Positions 1 to 10,276 of a DNA stretch of 64,000 bases are shown here, piece after piece. The notes beneath the pieces are model-generated. The model was not told the origin of the DNA. It did no database searches and saw only the letters and a program-made list of their open reading frames with translations. The stretch's first letter is position 1, and each line of letters starts with the position of its first letter. A program made the translations under genes and the position numbers. Source of the DNA: Chiua virens (lineage: Eukaryota; Basidiomycota; Agaricomycetes; Boletales; Boletaceae); contig JAHNUO010000030.1 in NCBI GenBank assembly GCA_019787685.1, forward strand, positions 1-64,000, written 5' to 3'.

Positions 1-1000
1 ACCCCCGCGGCGCGCGCGCCGGCCTGAACGCGACCGAAAGCATCTCATCACCAGCTCCAAGTAATCATCCACCGAGCTCCCCAGCGCAACTCCATGCAAG
101 TGTTGCACGAGTATCCGTGTCGCCTCCTCTACGCTCAGTGTCCAGAGTCCCACTTCGATTCAGGGCGCCGGATGGGGTGCGTGAAACATCTAACTTGCGG
201 ATGACATCACTTATGTTGTGTAATCGCCGATTGGGAATGAAACAGAACGGTGTGAGCGTGGGTGAGGGTGCGAGACCGCGCACGAGTTCATCGTCTGGGA
301 ACTTGACATCACGAATAGAGAGATGTCGGAGGGAACACCCGGAGCGTGTCGGCAGATTTGAAAAGTCGCGATAAAGTAGTGTCCATTCCATCCAAGTGTC
401 ACCATGCGTGTCGATCTTGGGTGTGTGGAGTTGAGGCACAGCCGCGTGGATGACTGGGTTTGGGCGAACAACGCTGATTAGTCAACGTACATGGAGCGTC
501 TGAAGATTCTGTAGACAAACCCGTTCGCGATGTGGATCCCGGAGGGAATCATGGATTCCCAAGGAACACATGGTTATGTCTTGACATCGGACGAGCACCA
601 TGATATCTCGCCAGCGAGATGACACTATGAATCTCGGCATACAACTTTGGGTGGTAAAACCCAATGACACGTCCGTGCGGCCATCCCAATTGACCCGGAC
701 GTTGTGGATTAGCAACTAGTTGAGATTGGAGGCAGACTCCAAGTCCAGAGAGCCGCTTGGCGGGCCATTCGCCGTGGCCTCAACAGCTGATGGACAGGCA
801 TTCCAGAATACAGAAGATAATGCATCAGCCTGGAAATGACGACATCTTAAGCTCGATTTTGGAGATGATTAGTGAAGGCAAGTGTGAAGTGCGGGTCGAG
901 CACAGTCTACTAGGTTGACCCTCACTGGTATTTCGTCCTTGGATTGGAAGCGAACTTGAAGGAGTCACCAAGACAACACGAGTGCATGGCAGAAGCGATG
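1..1000 (-). pseudogene. Decayed F-box/LRR-like paralogue
   Basis: Three separate reading frames on the minus strand, at about 850-720, 715-482 and 439-1, line up in order with the middle and C-terminal parts of the F-box protein at 3825-5450. Shared landmarks are LDLESASNL (LNLESAPNL in the intact copy), NLQTLHVR (NLRTLHVR), LYRDFSNL, CSLRHLSIRD, CFIPN and DVIRKLDVS. Frames shift between blocks and stops interrupt them, so no continuous protein is possible. The F-box itself is not recognisable; similarity fades upstream of about 1000. The last aligned stretch, related to the part of the intact protein ending HLELMMAMF, runs off the left edge of the window, so the true 3' end is unseen. Confidence 0.75.
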
Positions 1001-1318
1001 AAAACATTCCGACGACCTTCTTGATATCCTTCTCAGTGACTGGTTGGTTCAAGGTTACTCAATGTCAGCATAGATCTTCAAACGAGATGAGTAGTTGTCC
1101 GGATTCGATGTGTGGGATGAGCGGGGGTGATACGACTTATCTTTGTGGTCTGAGCGGATACCTGTCATGTTCACCTCCTGTGACAGTGGTCTGATGTCAG
1201 GACAACAAGAAATAATCCTCGTAGTGGGAAAGAGACTTTAAGTGCAAGTGATTATTGTACAACAATGCAGACCAGCTGGTCCTACTGTTACACCGAGAAA
1301 CATTTTCAGAGTGGCACA
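1001..1318. other. Intergenic, no gene seen
   Basis: I see no credible coding frame, RNA gene or repeat here. It separates the decayed F-box copy from the 3' end of the acidic-protein gene that stops at 1319. Confidence 0.5.
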
Positions 1319-2707
1319 TTACCAACCGGCAAAACCAACCAGTTTCCCGTCCCAGCTCCACCAGATCAATTCGTCCTCTTCAGCCAAGCCTTCCTCGGAA
1401 TTTTCGGGCCTTGTACTCGCACGAGATTTAACCCAAACGCCCTGTACTTTGCTCGTTTTTGTTTTCTTCTTGGTAGAGGTCTCGGAGGAAGCGGGAGTCA
1501 GCCCAGATTCCACCAGGAAATCGGCAAGATAATTGTCCAACGAGGCAGATAGGTTCTGGCGCGGTATCCAGGAAGGATGATCGAACCGCCTTGGCGCCCT
1601 GAGTAGGACGTGTATCTGCGTTGGAGCTAGTAGGTAGTCAATAAAGATACGACAACGCCAGTATGACTTGTGCGTACCCATTTCGGAGGCTAGGCCTTCT
1701 CCATCGTCTTCTGCGCATGCACTTGCAAGCGTGCGCGATAGCAAGCGTTCTGCAGCCCGTACGGTTTCTGGGTCCTCGGCTTGTTGTTTGGAAGATGTTG
1801 ATGGTACCTCTAGCGATGGCGTCGACACCAAAGAGTCAGAATCCGAAGGTACGGGAGATGGACTCCTTGACGGCGGCGGCGGCGCATTATCGTCCGTCTC
1901 AGAGCCGTGTCCTTCATCATCGCCCTCTTCCTCATCGCTTTGCTCGTCTTCGTCTTCTGGGTCGCTTTCACTCTCGACGGAATCGTGGTCGCTTTCTTCA
2001 GATACATCGCGTGTAGCCGCGTCGTCTTCTCGCAGTCCCCACACTTTGTTTCTAGTCCATCAATGCCGACCATCACGCGTGCCCTGGCAGAACCAACAGT
2101 TGGACCAAGCGCGACGGCGAAAAGGCTCTGGCGACCCCGTGCTTCCCATGATAGCTTGAAGGTGATGCATTTGACCCTGCTTCAGCTTTTTCTGGAGAGC
2201 CTCGAAGAGCAAGTGCACTCGACAGGGCAATGAACGTCGTGTAGAGATGCGACGCAAGCGTGTCGAATGAGTTCAACAATTCGTGGCGTTTCTTGGCAAT
2301 TCGGGTCGTATTCTAGGGAAGCTCAGATCTTTCTGTAATGACGGTTAGAAAAGGATACTCACGTCCTTTGTCGGCATGTTCGTCAGCTGGACGATAGGAC
2401 TGTCGATCAAGTATCACCAGTCACCAACAGAGGCTGATGCAAAATATACGATAAGAACTGACAATGGAACTTGGTTCTTGAGGAACAAGAGGTGGCCTAG
2501 AAAGCTGATGCAGAGTCTGGCTGCCATGTTATCGCTTACAACATCGGTATCGAGCACCACTGTTGGTATCTTGGAGGCGGGGACGGCAATGCTGGGAGCG
2601 TTAGGGTTCGTCGCTGCTCCCTCGTTGGCCGTCGAATCCGATTTTCTTGATTCATCTTCAGACGGGGCAGGCGTTCGTACGTCTAATGTCGGTGACAAGA
2701 TACGCAT
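1319..2707 (-). CDS. Spliced acidic protein, possibly p31comet-like
   Basis: The model starts at ATG 2707 (MRILSPTL). Exon 1 runs to about 2459, a 24-nt exon follows at 2386-2363, and exon 3 starts at 2312 with NTTRIAKKRHELL. After one more likely intron near 2240-2190, the sequence reads LGPTVGSARARVMVGIDG. The last exon runs from about 2044 to a stop at 1319; it begins with a Glu/Asp/Ser-rich segment and ends in an ordered-looking tail (KSYWRCRIFIDYLLAPTQIH). The N-terminal part (ISFLGHLLFLKNQVPL) loosely resembles the start of p31comet/MAD2L1BP proteins, which bind the checkpoint protein Mad2; this is a weak inference. Oddity: no intron I could find joins GIDGLETK to the frame reading VWGLREDD at about 2048. 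A single-base frameshift, and therefore decay or sequence error, is possible. Confidence 0.5.
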
Positions 2708-2817
2708 GAGGATAAGATGGTAGTTGGTGGTAAACGGAAGACGCGTGTTACAATCACGTGAAGGGCCGGCCCGGTGCGGAAGAATTCCATGCACTCCCAG
2801 TATGTTTCTGCTCAGGT

Positions 2818-3380
2818 CCATGCATCAACGCAAACCACCCCTCTCCATGCCCTCTGAAATCCTACCCCACGTCTCGCAAAACTTGACCGGACCGACCGCT
2901 CCGCACACATCCCACCGTTCCTCCTTGTACTAAAACATCATCGTGTCCCTACCGTCGCCTCCACCTTCCCCCTCCATTGCCCCGCATCCGCCTACAGCGC
3001 AGCGATAACCCCGCCCTTCGCGACACGCCGCATCTCCCGCAGGGCATGCACCGGATTGGTGTCGTGTAGGAGCACTTGGTGGCAGTGCACGATGTCGAAC
3101 ATGTCCGAGGGATCTGCCAGTCGAGGTTGACGTCGCCGTGGGCAAAGGCGATGTTGGTAATTCCTTGGTCGGACGCGTGTTGCTGGGCTTGATCGAGGAC
3201 CCCGGGGGAGTCTGGCGGGACATAGAGGTGACCCTGTCAATGGGGAACGAGCCGCATGAACGAGGTAGTATGTCAGGTTGGACGTATAGTCACGTATTTG
3301 AGAAGGTGGGCAACAGAGTTGTCGGCCATCCCCCCGAAACGTGAAAGGAGGACGGATTCGTGATGGCCATGGGAGTATGT
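2818..3380 (-). pseudogene. Decayed SAM-methyltransferase copy
   Basis: This is a deleted and frameshifted copy of the methyltransferase at 5699-6532. The nucleotide match is direct at the 3' end (ATGCATCAACGCAAACCACC is shared) and continues through the region coding FDIVHCHQVL and ALREMRRVAK. The 5' end matches the region around the intact start codon. Internal deletions remove much of the C-terminal half, and the glycine-rich SAM motif is not readable in one frame. With the decayed F-box copy at 1-1000 it suggests that an F-box/methyltransferase pair was duplicated and one set died. Confidence 0.75.
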
Positions 3381-3567
3381 TCGTTTACATTGTCACAGTG
3401 TACGATAATCACTTCACGACCTCCTATGGCCGGCGTGGCGATGTATTGCCCACGGGTCTCTTCGGATATAAATCCCCTCGGGCTTCCCCCGTCGATTCTC
3501 CAGTTGCGAGCTGTGACGATGACTCTCGATCGCCTACTCCTCAGGATCACAGGCTCCTCAAACCGAG

Positions 3568-5450
3568 ATGCTCACACTCAGCCTCAGACAGCTGTTTTAC
3601 CCCACCGACCCTGGAATGCGAATCTGCCTTACGTCGGTGTGCCGACAGCGCCTATGTCTGCGAGAAACCGTGCTCCCTTACGGACAGCTGTCATGCCCCA
3701 GCGACCTTCGGACGTTGTCCTGTTCCCCGTCAGTAAGTCACCATCGCCAGTGAGTAGTCCCAGCCTCTTACATGCTGAGAACTGTACCGGTGAGCTCATT
3801 TTGGCTTGACAGGTCAGGCAGCAGGTGGATGATAGAACGCTCAACGCAGAATACGCAGCATGTCACCCAGATGATGATCCGGGTATCGATGAACGGCATC
3901 AAACTCTCCTACAACAATTACCCGTGTCGCATTCCCCCGTGACACGCCTCCCTCCCGAAATCTTGATGCGTGTCTTTGAGCTCTACGCAGCGGCTTCCCG
4001 GGGAGAGCTGACCCCCTTTCATTTTGTGTCGGGGCCTTTTTACCTCATGCAAGTCTGCAAGCTGTGGAGTGCCGTCACGGAGTTGGACCATCATCTTTGG
4101 ACATCCATCGACATATCTTTTCCTGAATCGTGCCCACACCAAGACGAAGATACGTCGAAGGTCAAGGCTATGCTTGACTTGCACTTGAAACGACCGGCTG
4201 CGCTACCGATCTCAATTACCTTCACTGATCTTCGCGAGTGGTATGCACCTACAGAAGAAGCTGTCATTTCCTTGCTTGCAGACTACCTTCGAATACATGC
4301 ACATCGTTGGAAATCTATCACTCTTCACATGTCGGACCATTATTTTTTGCGGTTGTTCAAGTTTACGCCATGTAACTTGGCTTGTCTGGAACATCTGTCC
4401 ATCAACATGAGCTGGGATAGGGCCACCCGGACACTGCCACGTGTTCGCTTTCCTCTCCTGAACTTGGAGTCCGCCCCCAATCTCAAGTCGTTTGCATATA
4501 GCGGACTTGACCAATCATTCATCGATGACGTCCGGCTTAATTGGGAAGACCTCACGGAGGTATCGTTCGATTTTACCCCTCATAGGCCTCCCAGGACTGC
4601 GTTAGGTCGAAATATCAGGGTGCTTGCCCGGTGTCAAAATATAACTACGTGTTTCTTGGGTATCAAGGATTCCGTCCCAGACAGGGCCCCTAACCAAATA
4701 TTTTTACCGAATCTTCGGACGCTCCACGTCCGTCGACTTGCTCACATCGGTTACGTACGCCATATGATCGACCCTCTAGTCCTACCTCAGCTTCAAACGC
4801 TCGATATCACCATCGACGCGTGCTGCTGTGACGTTTCAGGTTGGACCCCGAGGGGCTCGCAGCTATATAGAGACTTTTCACGTCTGTTGGCACGCTCCAG
4901 GTGCTCCCTCAGTCATCTCTCCATCCAAGACTCCGAGTTCCCAACCGATGACGTCGTGCGCTGTCTCGCACTCTCTCCCATGCTCACATCGTGTTGTTTC
5001 ATTCCCAATGGGCGATCATACGACGTGGGTGATGTCATCCGCAAACTGAATGTGTCACACATCGCGGCAGGCGCAAACGGGACCCTGTCTGGGCAAGGAA
5101 AGAAAGATGACGCGGACGGTGTACTCGTGCCACATTTGCGCGACATCACGCTGGGGAGTTCGACGGAGGAGCACTTGGAACTGATGATGGCGATGTTTCG
5201 GTCGCGTTCAGACGCCGACGCGCATGCCGCGGGAGTAGCTTCGCTGCGACGGGTCAAGGTGGTGTTTGTGGGCGCGTTGCATGGTAAGGCTGCATCTCGA
5301 GAGCGCACTCTGGGGAGACTGGCGCGTTTCCGGAAGGACCTGAGTCAATGGGCGTCGAAGTATGAGACGGGGAGAGAAGGCGAGGAAGGATTGGAAGCGT
5401 CAGTGGTCGAGGAATCACCTTACAATGTCAGGTACGTAGACATTCGCTAG
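3568..5450 (+). CDS. F-box protein with LRR-like C-terminal region
   Basis: The main exon, 3825-5450, is an open frame of about 540 codons. Near its start is an F-box: VTRLPPEILMRVFELY, a linker, then LMQVCKLWSAV and HLWTSIDIS. F-box proteins normally bring substrates to SCF ubiquitin ligases through Skp1; the long remainder has Leu-rich, LRR-like spacing, as in the large Agaricomycete F-box families. The exon has no ATG near its start (the nearest start-like codon is GTG at 3825). The true start is probably in an upstream exon: an intron from GTAAGT at about 3739 to ACAG at 3812 would join a frame with an ATG at 3568 or 3616 in phase. The substrate is unknown. The N-terminal exon is uncertain; the main exon is solid. 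Confidence 0.75.
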
Positions 5451-5698
5451 GGTGTATTGTTGTGGTATCTACACATGTAAATGGACAATAACGACAAGCC
5501 TACAAGCACGGATGACCTTGAACAGAATAGGATTTCCCGCAGCGAGTACATCAATTATTATTCTCGGGCCGGGTGCCTGACAACTCGGAGCAAGAACCCT
5601 GTAAATATATAGTGATCCAAAAACAAGGGAACAGCGAGATAGGTTCCGCAACGAGAATGTGGCAGCCAGGTCAAATTTCATTTATCATCTGCGACGGG
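5451..5698. other. Convergent 3' intergenic spacer
   Basis: Short spacer between the converging F-box and methyltransferase genes. No feature is visible beyond presumed 3' UTRs. Confidence 0.5.
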
Positions 5699-6532
5699 CT
5701 ACACCCGACACACAATCTCCCCATGCATCAACGCAAACCACCCTTCCTCCTTCTCCACCCACGCCTGCCACCCCTCCGCAATCCTCTCCAACGTCTCCTT
5801 GTCCGCAACCCCCTTCTCCACCGCATGCCGCGCAAAACTTGACCGGACCGTCCGCTCCGCCCACATCCCCCCCCACCACGCCCGTTCCTCCCTTGTACTA
5901 AAACACCACGTCCCCACCGTCGCCTCTATTGCATCCCTCTCGAACCCTGCCTCCATCGCCCACCCGACCAACCGCCTCCCCGCCTCCGGCTCCGTCCCGT
6001 TCGCCCGTGCCACACTCCGGTACACCTCCAGCCACGTATCCATCCCCGGTTCGGCGGGGTACCACACGAACCCACCCGCATCCGCCTCCCGCGCAGCGAC
6101 GACCCCACCCGGCTTCGCGACGCGCCGCATCTCCCGCAGGGCGCGCACCGGGTCTGGGACGTGTTGAAGCACTTGGTGGCAATGCACGACGTCGAACGTG
6201 TCCGAGGGGATCTGGCCGAGGTGCATCACGTCCCCGTGGGCAAAAGTGATGTTGGTGATCCCTTGGTCGGCCGCGTGTTGGCGCGCTCGGTCGAGGACGG
6301 TCGGGAAGGGGGTGTCTGGCGGGACGAAGTCGATCCCCGTGACGTGACCCTGGGGAACGAGCCGCGCGAACGAGGCAGTGATCGTCCCGGGCCCACAGCC
6401 AATGTCGAGGATGTGCATGTCAGGTTGGAGGTGTTCGAGAAGGTAGGCAGCAGAGTTTTCGGCCGTCCGCCAGGAATGAGAACGCAGGACGGATTCGTGG
6501 TGGCCATGGGAATAGGTCTTGTTTTCGGGCAT
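5699..6532 (-). CDS. Class I SAM-dependent methyltransferase
   Basis: Single-exon gene of 277 codons starting at ATG 6532 (MPENKTYSHGHHESVL). Motif I of the Rossmann-fold methyltransferases is clear: ILDIGCGPGTIT at about residues 41-52, followed by GHVTGIDF (motif II, acidic residue for the SAM ribose). HGDVMHLG and FDVVHCHQVLQHV follow, then LREMRRVAKPGG before the fifth strand. This layout is that of the UbiE/COQ5-like small-molecule methyltransferases (Methyltransf_11/25 type). The C-terminal half is Trp-rich and typical of fungal stand-alone enzymes. The methyl acceptor cannot be inferred. A decayed copy lies at 2818-3380. The gene converges with the F-box gene. Confidence 0.88.
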   Translation of the reverse strand: MPENKTYSHGHHESVLRSHSWRTAENSAAYLLEHLQPDMHILDIGCGPGTITASFARLVPQGHVTGIDFVPPDTPFPTVLDRARQHAADQGITNITFAHGDVMHLGQIPSDTFDVVHCHQVLQHVPDPVRALREMRRVAKPGGVVAAREADAGGFVWYPAEPGMDTWLEVYRSVARANGTEPEAGRRLVGWAMEAGFERDAIEATVGTWCFSTREERAWWGGMWAERTVRSSFARHAVEKGVADKETLERIAEGWQAWVEKEEGWFALMHGEIVCRV

Positions 6533-7216
6533 GATGAATGTAATTCACAAACAAGTCCACACTCACTCGTAGAGGAGAAAGATGATGGTGAGGCAGAAGA
6601 CTTTCCACGTTTTTGTAGTCCTCGCGCCTGATGCTGTATTTCTGAATTCGGAGAAATCGGACAACTTGGGACACATTCAAGTTGTCGATGAGTACTGCTT
6701 GAACGCAAACGTCAAAGCCCATATCGATCAATCGCGAAGGAACCGTTGGCAAAGCAAAGTGTCGCCATCGATATAAGTGATCGAGTTGAACCTGGAACAA
6801 CTAGTGACTTTATTGTCTCCGTTATAAAGGTCAGCATCAGTAAGCACTGGCTACTATTTATAATACCGTAGTTTTTACCTTAGTGACACGAGTGACAACA
6901 CGAAGCTGGACGTTCGCGCCTCGAATTACAAATTATGAACTTCGGTGGGATGCTGGATTTGGAAGTTATGAAAGTAGGACTACGAAGTGAGAGCAGTAGC
7001 AGATCGCCCAAGATCCATCATTGTCGACAGACTCGTTCAGAAAGCATGTAGAGTGACACATACTGTCAAAGCAAGGGTCGTCACCACCGCACACGGCGTC
7101 CGATCAAGCTCAACCTTTCATGAAGGGCACCTCGCTTTCCATTCGCTTTTTAGTAAAACATCAGTGATATACATTCCATATTAGTAGTTCGCAGCAGGAT
7201 ATACCATCACACCAGC
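6533..7216. other. Intergenic, methyltransferase promoter and IMPDH 3' side
   Basis: AT-richer, non-coding in appearance. It holds the upstream region of the methyltransferase and the 3' flank of the IMP dehydrogenase gene. No RNA gene or element was recognised. Confidence 0.45.
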
Positions 7217-9076
7217 TCAAGCATACAGCCTCTTCGTATACCTATACCCAGCGTCAGTACTGTGACTAGACATATAGAACAGACGCACGAATTCAACCCA
7301 TGGACACCCCCCTCGACCTGGGCACTCGCCGTCCTCAACTCGAACCGGATTTGCCCAGTCTTCACGCCTTCCTTCAACGCCGTCACACTCTTCACCCCGA
7401 TATCCTGCAAACTGTGTTGCACACCCACACACAGGTAGGGTACAAACGCCTTGACACTACCCTTGTCCTGCACATCCCCGGATACACCTTGGGCTACCTT
7501 AACCGCCGACGACTCGGAGAAATATCTGGTTGTAGCAGCGTTCTCGTAGTGTACACTCGTCGGTCGCGCGGCAAATTTCTTCGAACCAGAAGCCCCGTTG
7601 GCTTTGGCGCCAGGTTTACCAGCTTCCATCGCCTCGAGACTACCCATGCCTCGATAAGCCTTGACACGTTTGCCATCATGGTAAAAGTATTCGCCTGGGG
7701 CTTCCGCTGTACCAGCCAACAAGCCCCCCATCATAACGGCGCTCGCACCCAGTGCCAACGCCTTGACGATGTGTCCCACGTTTCCAATACCACCGTCCGC
7801 AACAACTGGGACACCAAATTTGCTGGCAAACTCCGCCACGGCGTATACGGCGGTCGCCTGGGGCCGTCCAACAGCCATGATTTCCTGCGTGATACAGATC
7901 GACCCGCTGCCCATGCCGACACGGAGACCGTCCGCGCCAGCAGCAATGAGGTTGGCAGCTTGCTCGCGCGTGACGACATTTCCTGCGATCACCTCAAGGT
8001 TTGGGAACGTGTCCTTGATCCAGTGGATCATGTCGACCTGGAAGACTGAGTTTCCTTGGGATGAGTCGAGCACGACAATGTCGAGGCCAGCCTCGACGAG
8101 TAGACGGAGTCGATCCCTGTCATTGGGGCGGGTGCCAACTGCAGCAGCGGCATAGAGCTGCTTGCTCTCTGGGTTCTTACTTGCAAGAGGGTAGTTTTGG
8201 TTCTTGAGAAGATCGGAGCGAGCGAGGAGGGAGGTGAGACGACCCTGGTCGTCCACGAGGGGAAGCTTTCCCTTCTTGCAGGAGCGGAGGATAATGTTGG
8301 CTTCGTTGAGCGTGACACCTTGACGTGCAGTGACCAAGCTGGTGATCATAATTTCGTGGAGAGGGGTAGATGGAGACTCGAATTGGATATCACGCGAGGT
8401 GACGATGCCAACAAGTTTTCCTCCAAGAGACCCGGTGTCTGGATGAAAGAACAAGCGTCAGAGGATGTCACGAGGCTAGAACTACGTGTGTCAGAAGAAA
8501 GAAATTGTTTCCGCAGATCACAGACCGAATCCGTTACTCGGAAGAACGAAGGTTATCATAGATATTGTATACATCACAAATGCGAACGAAAGCGAAACGA
8601 AACGTACCGGTGATAGGAATACCACAGAAGCCAAGACGTGCTTTGATGTCCAAAACGTCAGCAACAGTATGGTTGGGAGAGAATACGACGGGATCAGTGA
8701 TGAAACCGTTCTCGTGTCTCTTTACGGCGCGAACCATGGCGGCCTGCGACTCTGGGGACTGATTGTGGTGGATGACACCGATACCGCCCAAGAGAGCAAG
8801 ACTGATGGCCATCTCTGTTTCGGTGACGGTATCCATGGGGCTGCTCAGAAAAGGGGTTTTCAAGGCAACGTTGCGGGTGATCCTGGTTTCTGTCACGACA
8901 TCGGAGGCCGGAAAGTCGATCCTGCCCGGGAGCATCAAGAAATCATTGTAGGTGAGGCCGCCATGGAGCTCGGAATCCATGAGCTGATGGACAGAAAGAC
9001 CATCTTGTGTGGAGTATGTCTGAAGGTGGGCGAGGGCTTCAGAGGGATCAAGAAAGTCTTCGGAAGGGGCGGGCAT
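7217..9076 (-). CDS. Inosine-5'-monophosphate dehydrogenase
   Basis: Oxidises IMP to XMP with NAD+, the rate-limiting step of guanine nucleotide synthesis in the cytosol. Three exons give 547 residues, the usual fungal length: 9076-8608, 8438-7289 and 7241-7217. The start is ATG 9076 (MPAPSEDF); the frame upstream has only a TTG. Splicing gives GIPITDTGSLGG across intron 1 (169 nt) and GLNSYTKRLYA at the C-terminus across a 47-nt intron. Family landmarks: [10 protein letters not shown] near residue 50, SSPMDTVTE, two CBS repeats at about 120-240, catalytic loop [10 protein letters not shown] with the nucleophile Cys338, [13 protein letters not shown] for phosphate binding, and the YRGMGS flap. 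No truncation or missing key residue was seen. The ortholog is IMD2/3/4 in yeast; no symbol is assigned. Confidence 0.96.
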
Positions 9077-9392
9077 TTTAGCCAGATCTAACAAAAAACT
9101 TTTGACGCATGATATAGTGTGAATTCAATCGGAGACTGAAGTGCCGAGTCGGAACTGGTCGGACGATCTTTGATGTCATCAGCGACAAGACATGTACAGA
9201 ACTCGTTCTAGTGCGATCAAACTGACAATTTGTTTTGAGGATACTGAGTTAATAGAGCCCGGCCGAACATCGGCGACTTGCGGAGATTACAACAAATGGT
9301 CCTTGTCAGCCTCGTAGAGTCGTGTCAGCCCCCAAGGTATTCGTGATATAAATGTTTGGTTTGACGACAACACCAGCTATACACCGACGAAC
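9077..9392. other. Divergent promoter region
   Basis: Non-coding spacer between the divergent IMPDH gene (-) and the hypothetical gene at 9393 (+). TATTCGTGATATAAATG sits about 40 nt upstream of ATG 9393 and is a possible TATA region; this is an inference only. Confidence 0.35.
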
Positions 9393-10052
9393 ATGAGCCC
9401 GCAGAAGCCATCGACGTTGGGACACACGTTCATCGCCTTTGCCAGATCGCGTCTCCCTGTCCCCAACAAACCCAGGGTACGCAACCGCCGCCCCTTCCTC
9501 GCCGTCGCGCCGATCCCATTCGCACCTCTCGTCGACACGCACGCATTCCCACCGCCGCCTCCCTACTCTGCACACCCTGACACGTTTCTGCGTGTCCCAC
9601 ACAACAGCCCTGAGCAAACCGTAGTCGAGCACGATGTCGTCGTGAACGCGGCGATAAGCAGGAACCGGCCCGTTGGACTCGGACTGGAGGGCGTCGAAAG
9701 AGGGGACGGGAACCCGTTCGATGGACTGGGTCGACTCGGTGGGGGATTCCGCGAGACGACAATCGAGGCACTGCGGGAAGAGATGCACCGGAGGGTGGAG
9801 CGACGACGCATACGGACGAGGGAACAGCCGACGAAGTGCCAGGACGTGTTCTATGCGTCGGTGGACGTGACATGCGAGCAGGTTGTGAACAGTATGCCAG
9901 CGGTGAAGATCCTGGTGCGACGGAAGAGTGTAGCGTCGCCAACGCCGTTTGACCGGGTTCGACGGGGTACGATATCGACGGAGCTGAAGCGGGCAGCGTC
10001 GTTGGAGAGACGAGCGACGTTGAGTGGGAGTAAGATGGTCTGGCGAGCGTAG
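9393..10052 (+). CDS. Hypothetical basic protein, 219 aa
   Basis: Open frame with an ATG at 9393 (MSPQKPSTLGHTF) and a stop at 10052. The protein is basic, with a Pro-rich N-terminal segment (HAFPPPPPYSAHP), a charged helix-like middle (EEMHRRVERRRIRTREQ) and an Arg/Ser-rich C-terminus ending SGSKMVWRA. No domain was recognised and no signal peptide or membrane segment is visible. The opposite strand also has a long frame (10094-9306), as expected in GC-rich coding DNA. I prefer this strand for its plausible start context and its tandem position before the SH3 gene. Could be expressed or spurious. Confidence 0.5.
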   Translation: MSPQKPSTLGHTFIAFARSRLPVPNKPRVRNRRPFLAVAPIPFAPLVDTHAFPPPPPYSAHPDTFLRVPHNSPEQTVVEHDVVVNAAISRNRPVGLGLEGVERGDGNPFDGLGRLGGGFRETTIEALREEMHRRVERRRIRTREQPTKCQDVFYASVDVTCEQVVNSMPAVKILVRRKSVASPTPFDRVRRGTISTELKRAASLERRATLSGSKMVWRA

Positions 10053-10276
10053 TGTATATACAAACAAGGACAAATAATAGACGACGTTGGTCACTCTGGC
10101 AACTGGATAGAGAAGAGAGCATGTCCACTTGCAAAGGTTAGTGTATGTTCTGATACACGTTCAACACTGACACCACGCCCTCAGATAATTCACAGCCATT
10201 TCCATCACCCGGCTCGTCATTTATACCCCCTCCTGTACCAGGTCCACACGAGTTTGCCCTCCCCATTCCAAGAAAA

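Noticed and set aside
9306..10094. 262-codon minus-strand frame opposite the 219-codon gene
   Set aside because: Arg/Ser/Pro-rich translation typical of the antisense of a GC-rich gene; no better start or splice evidence.
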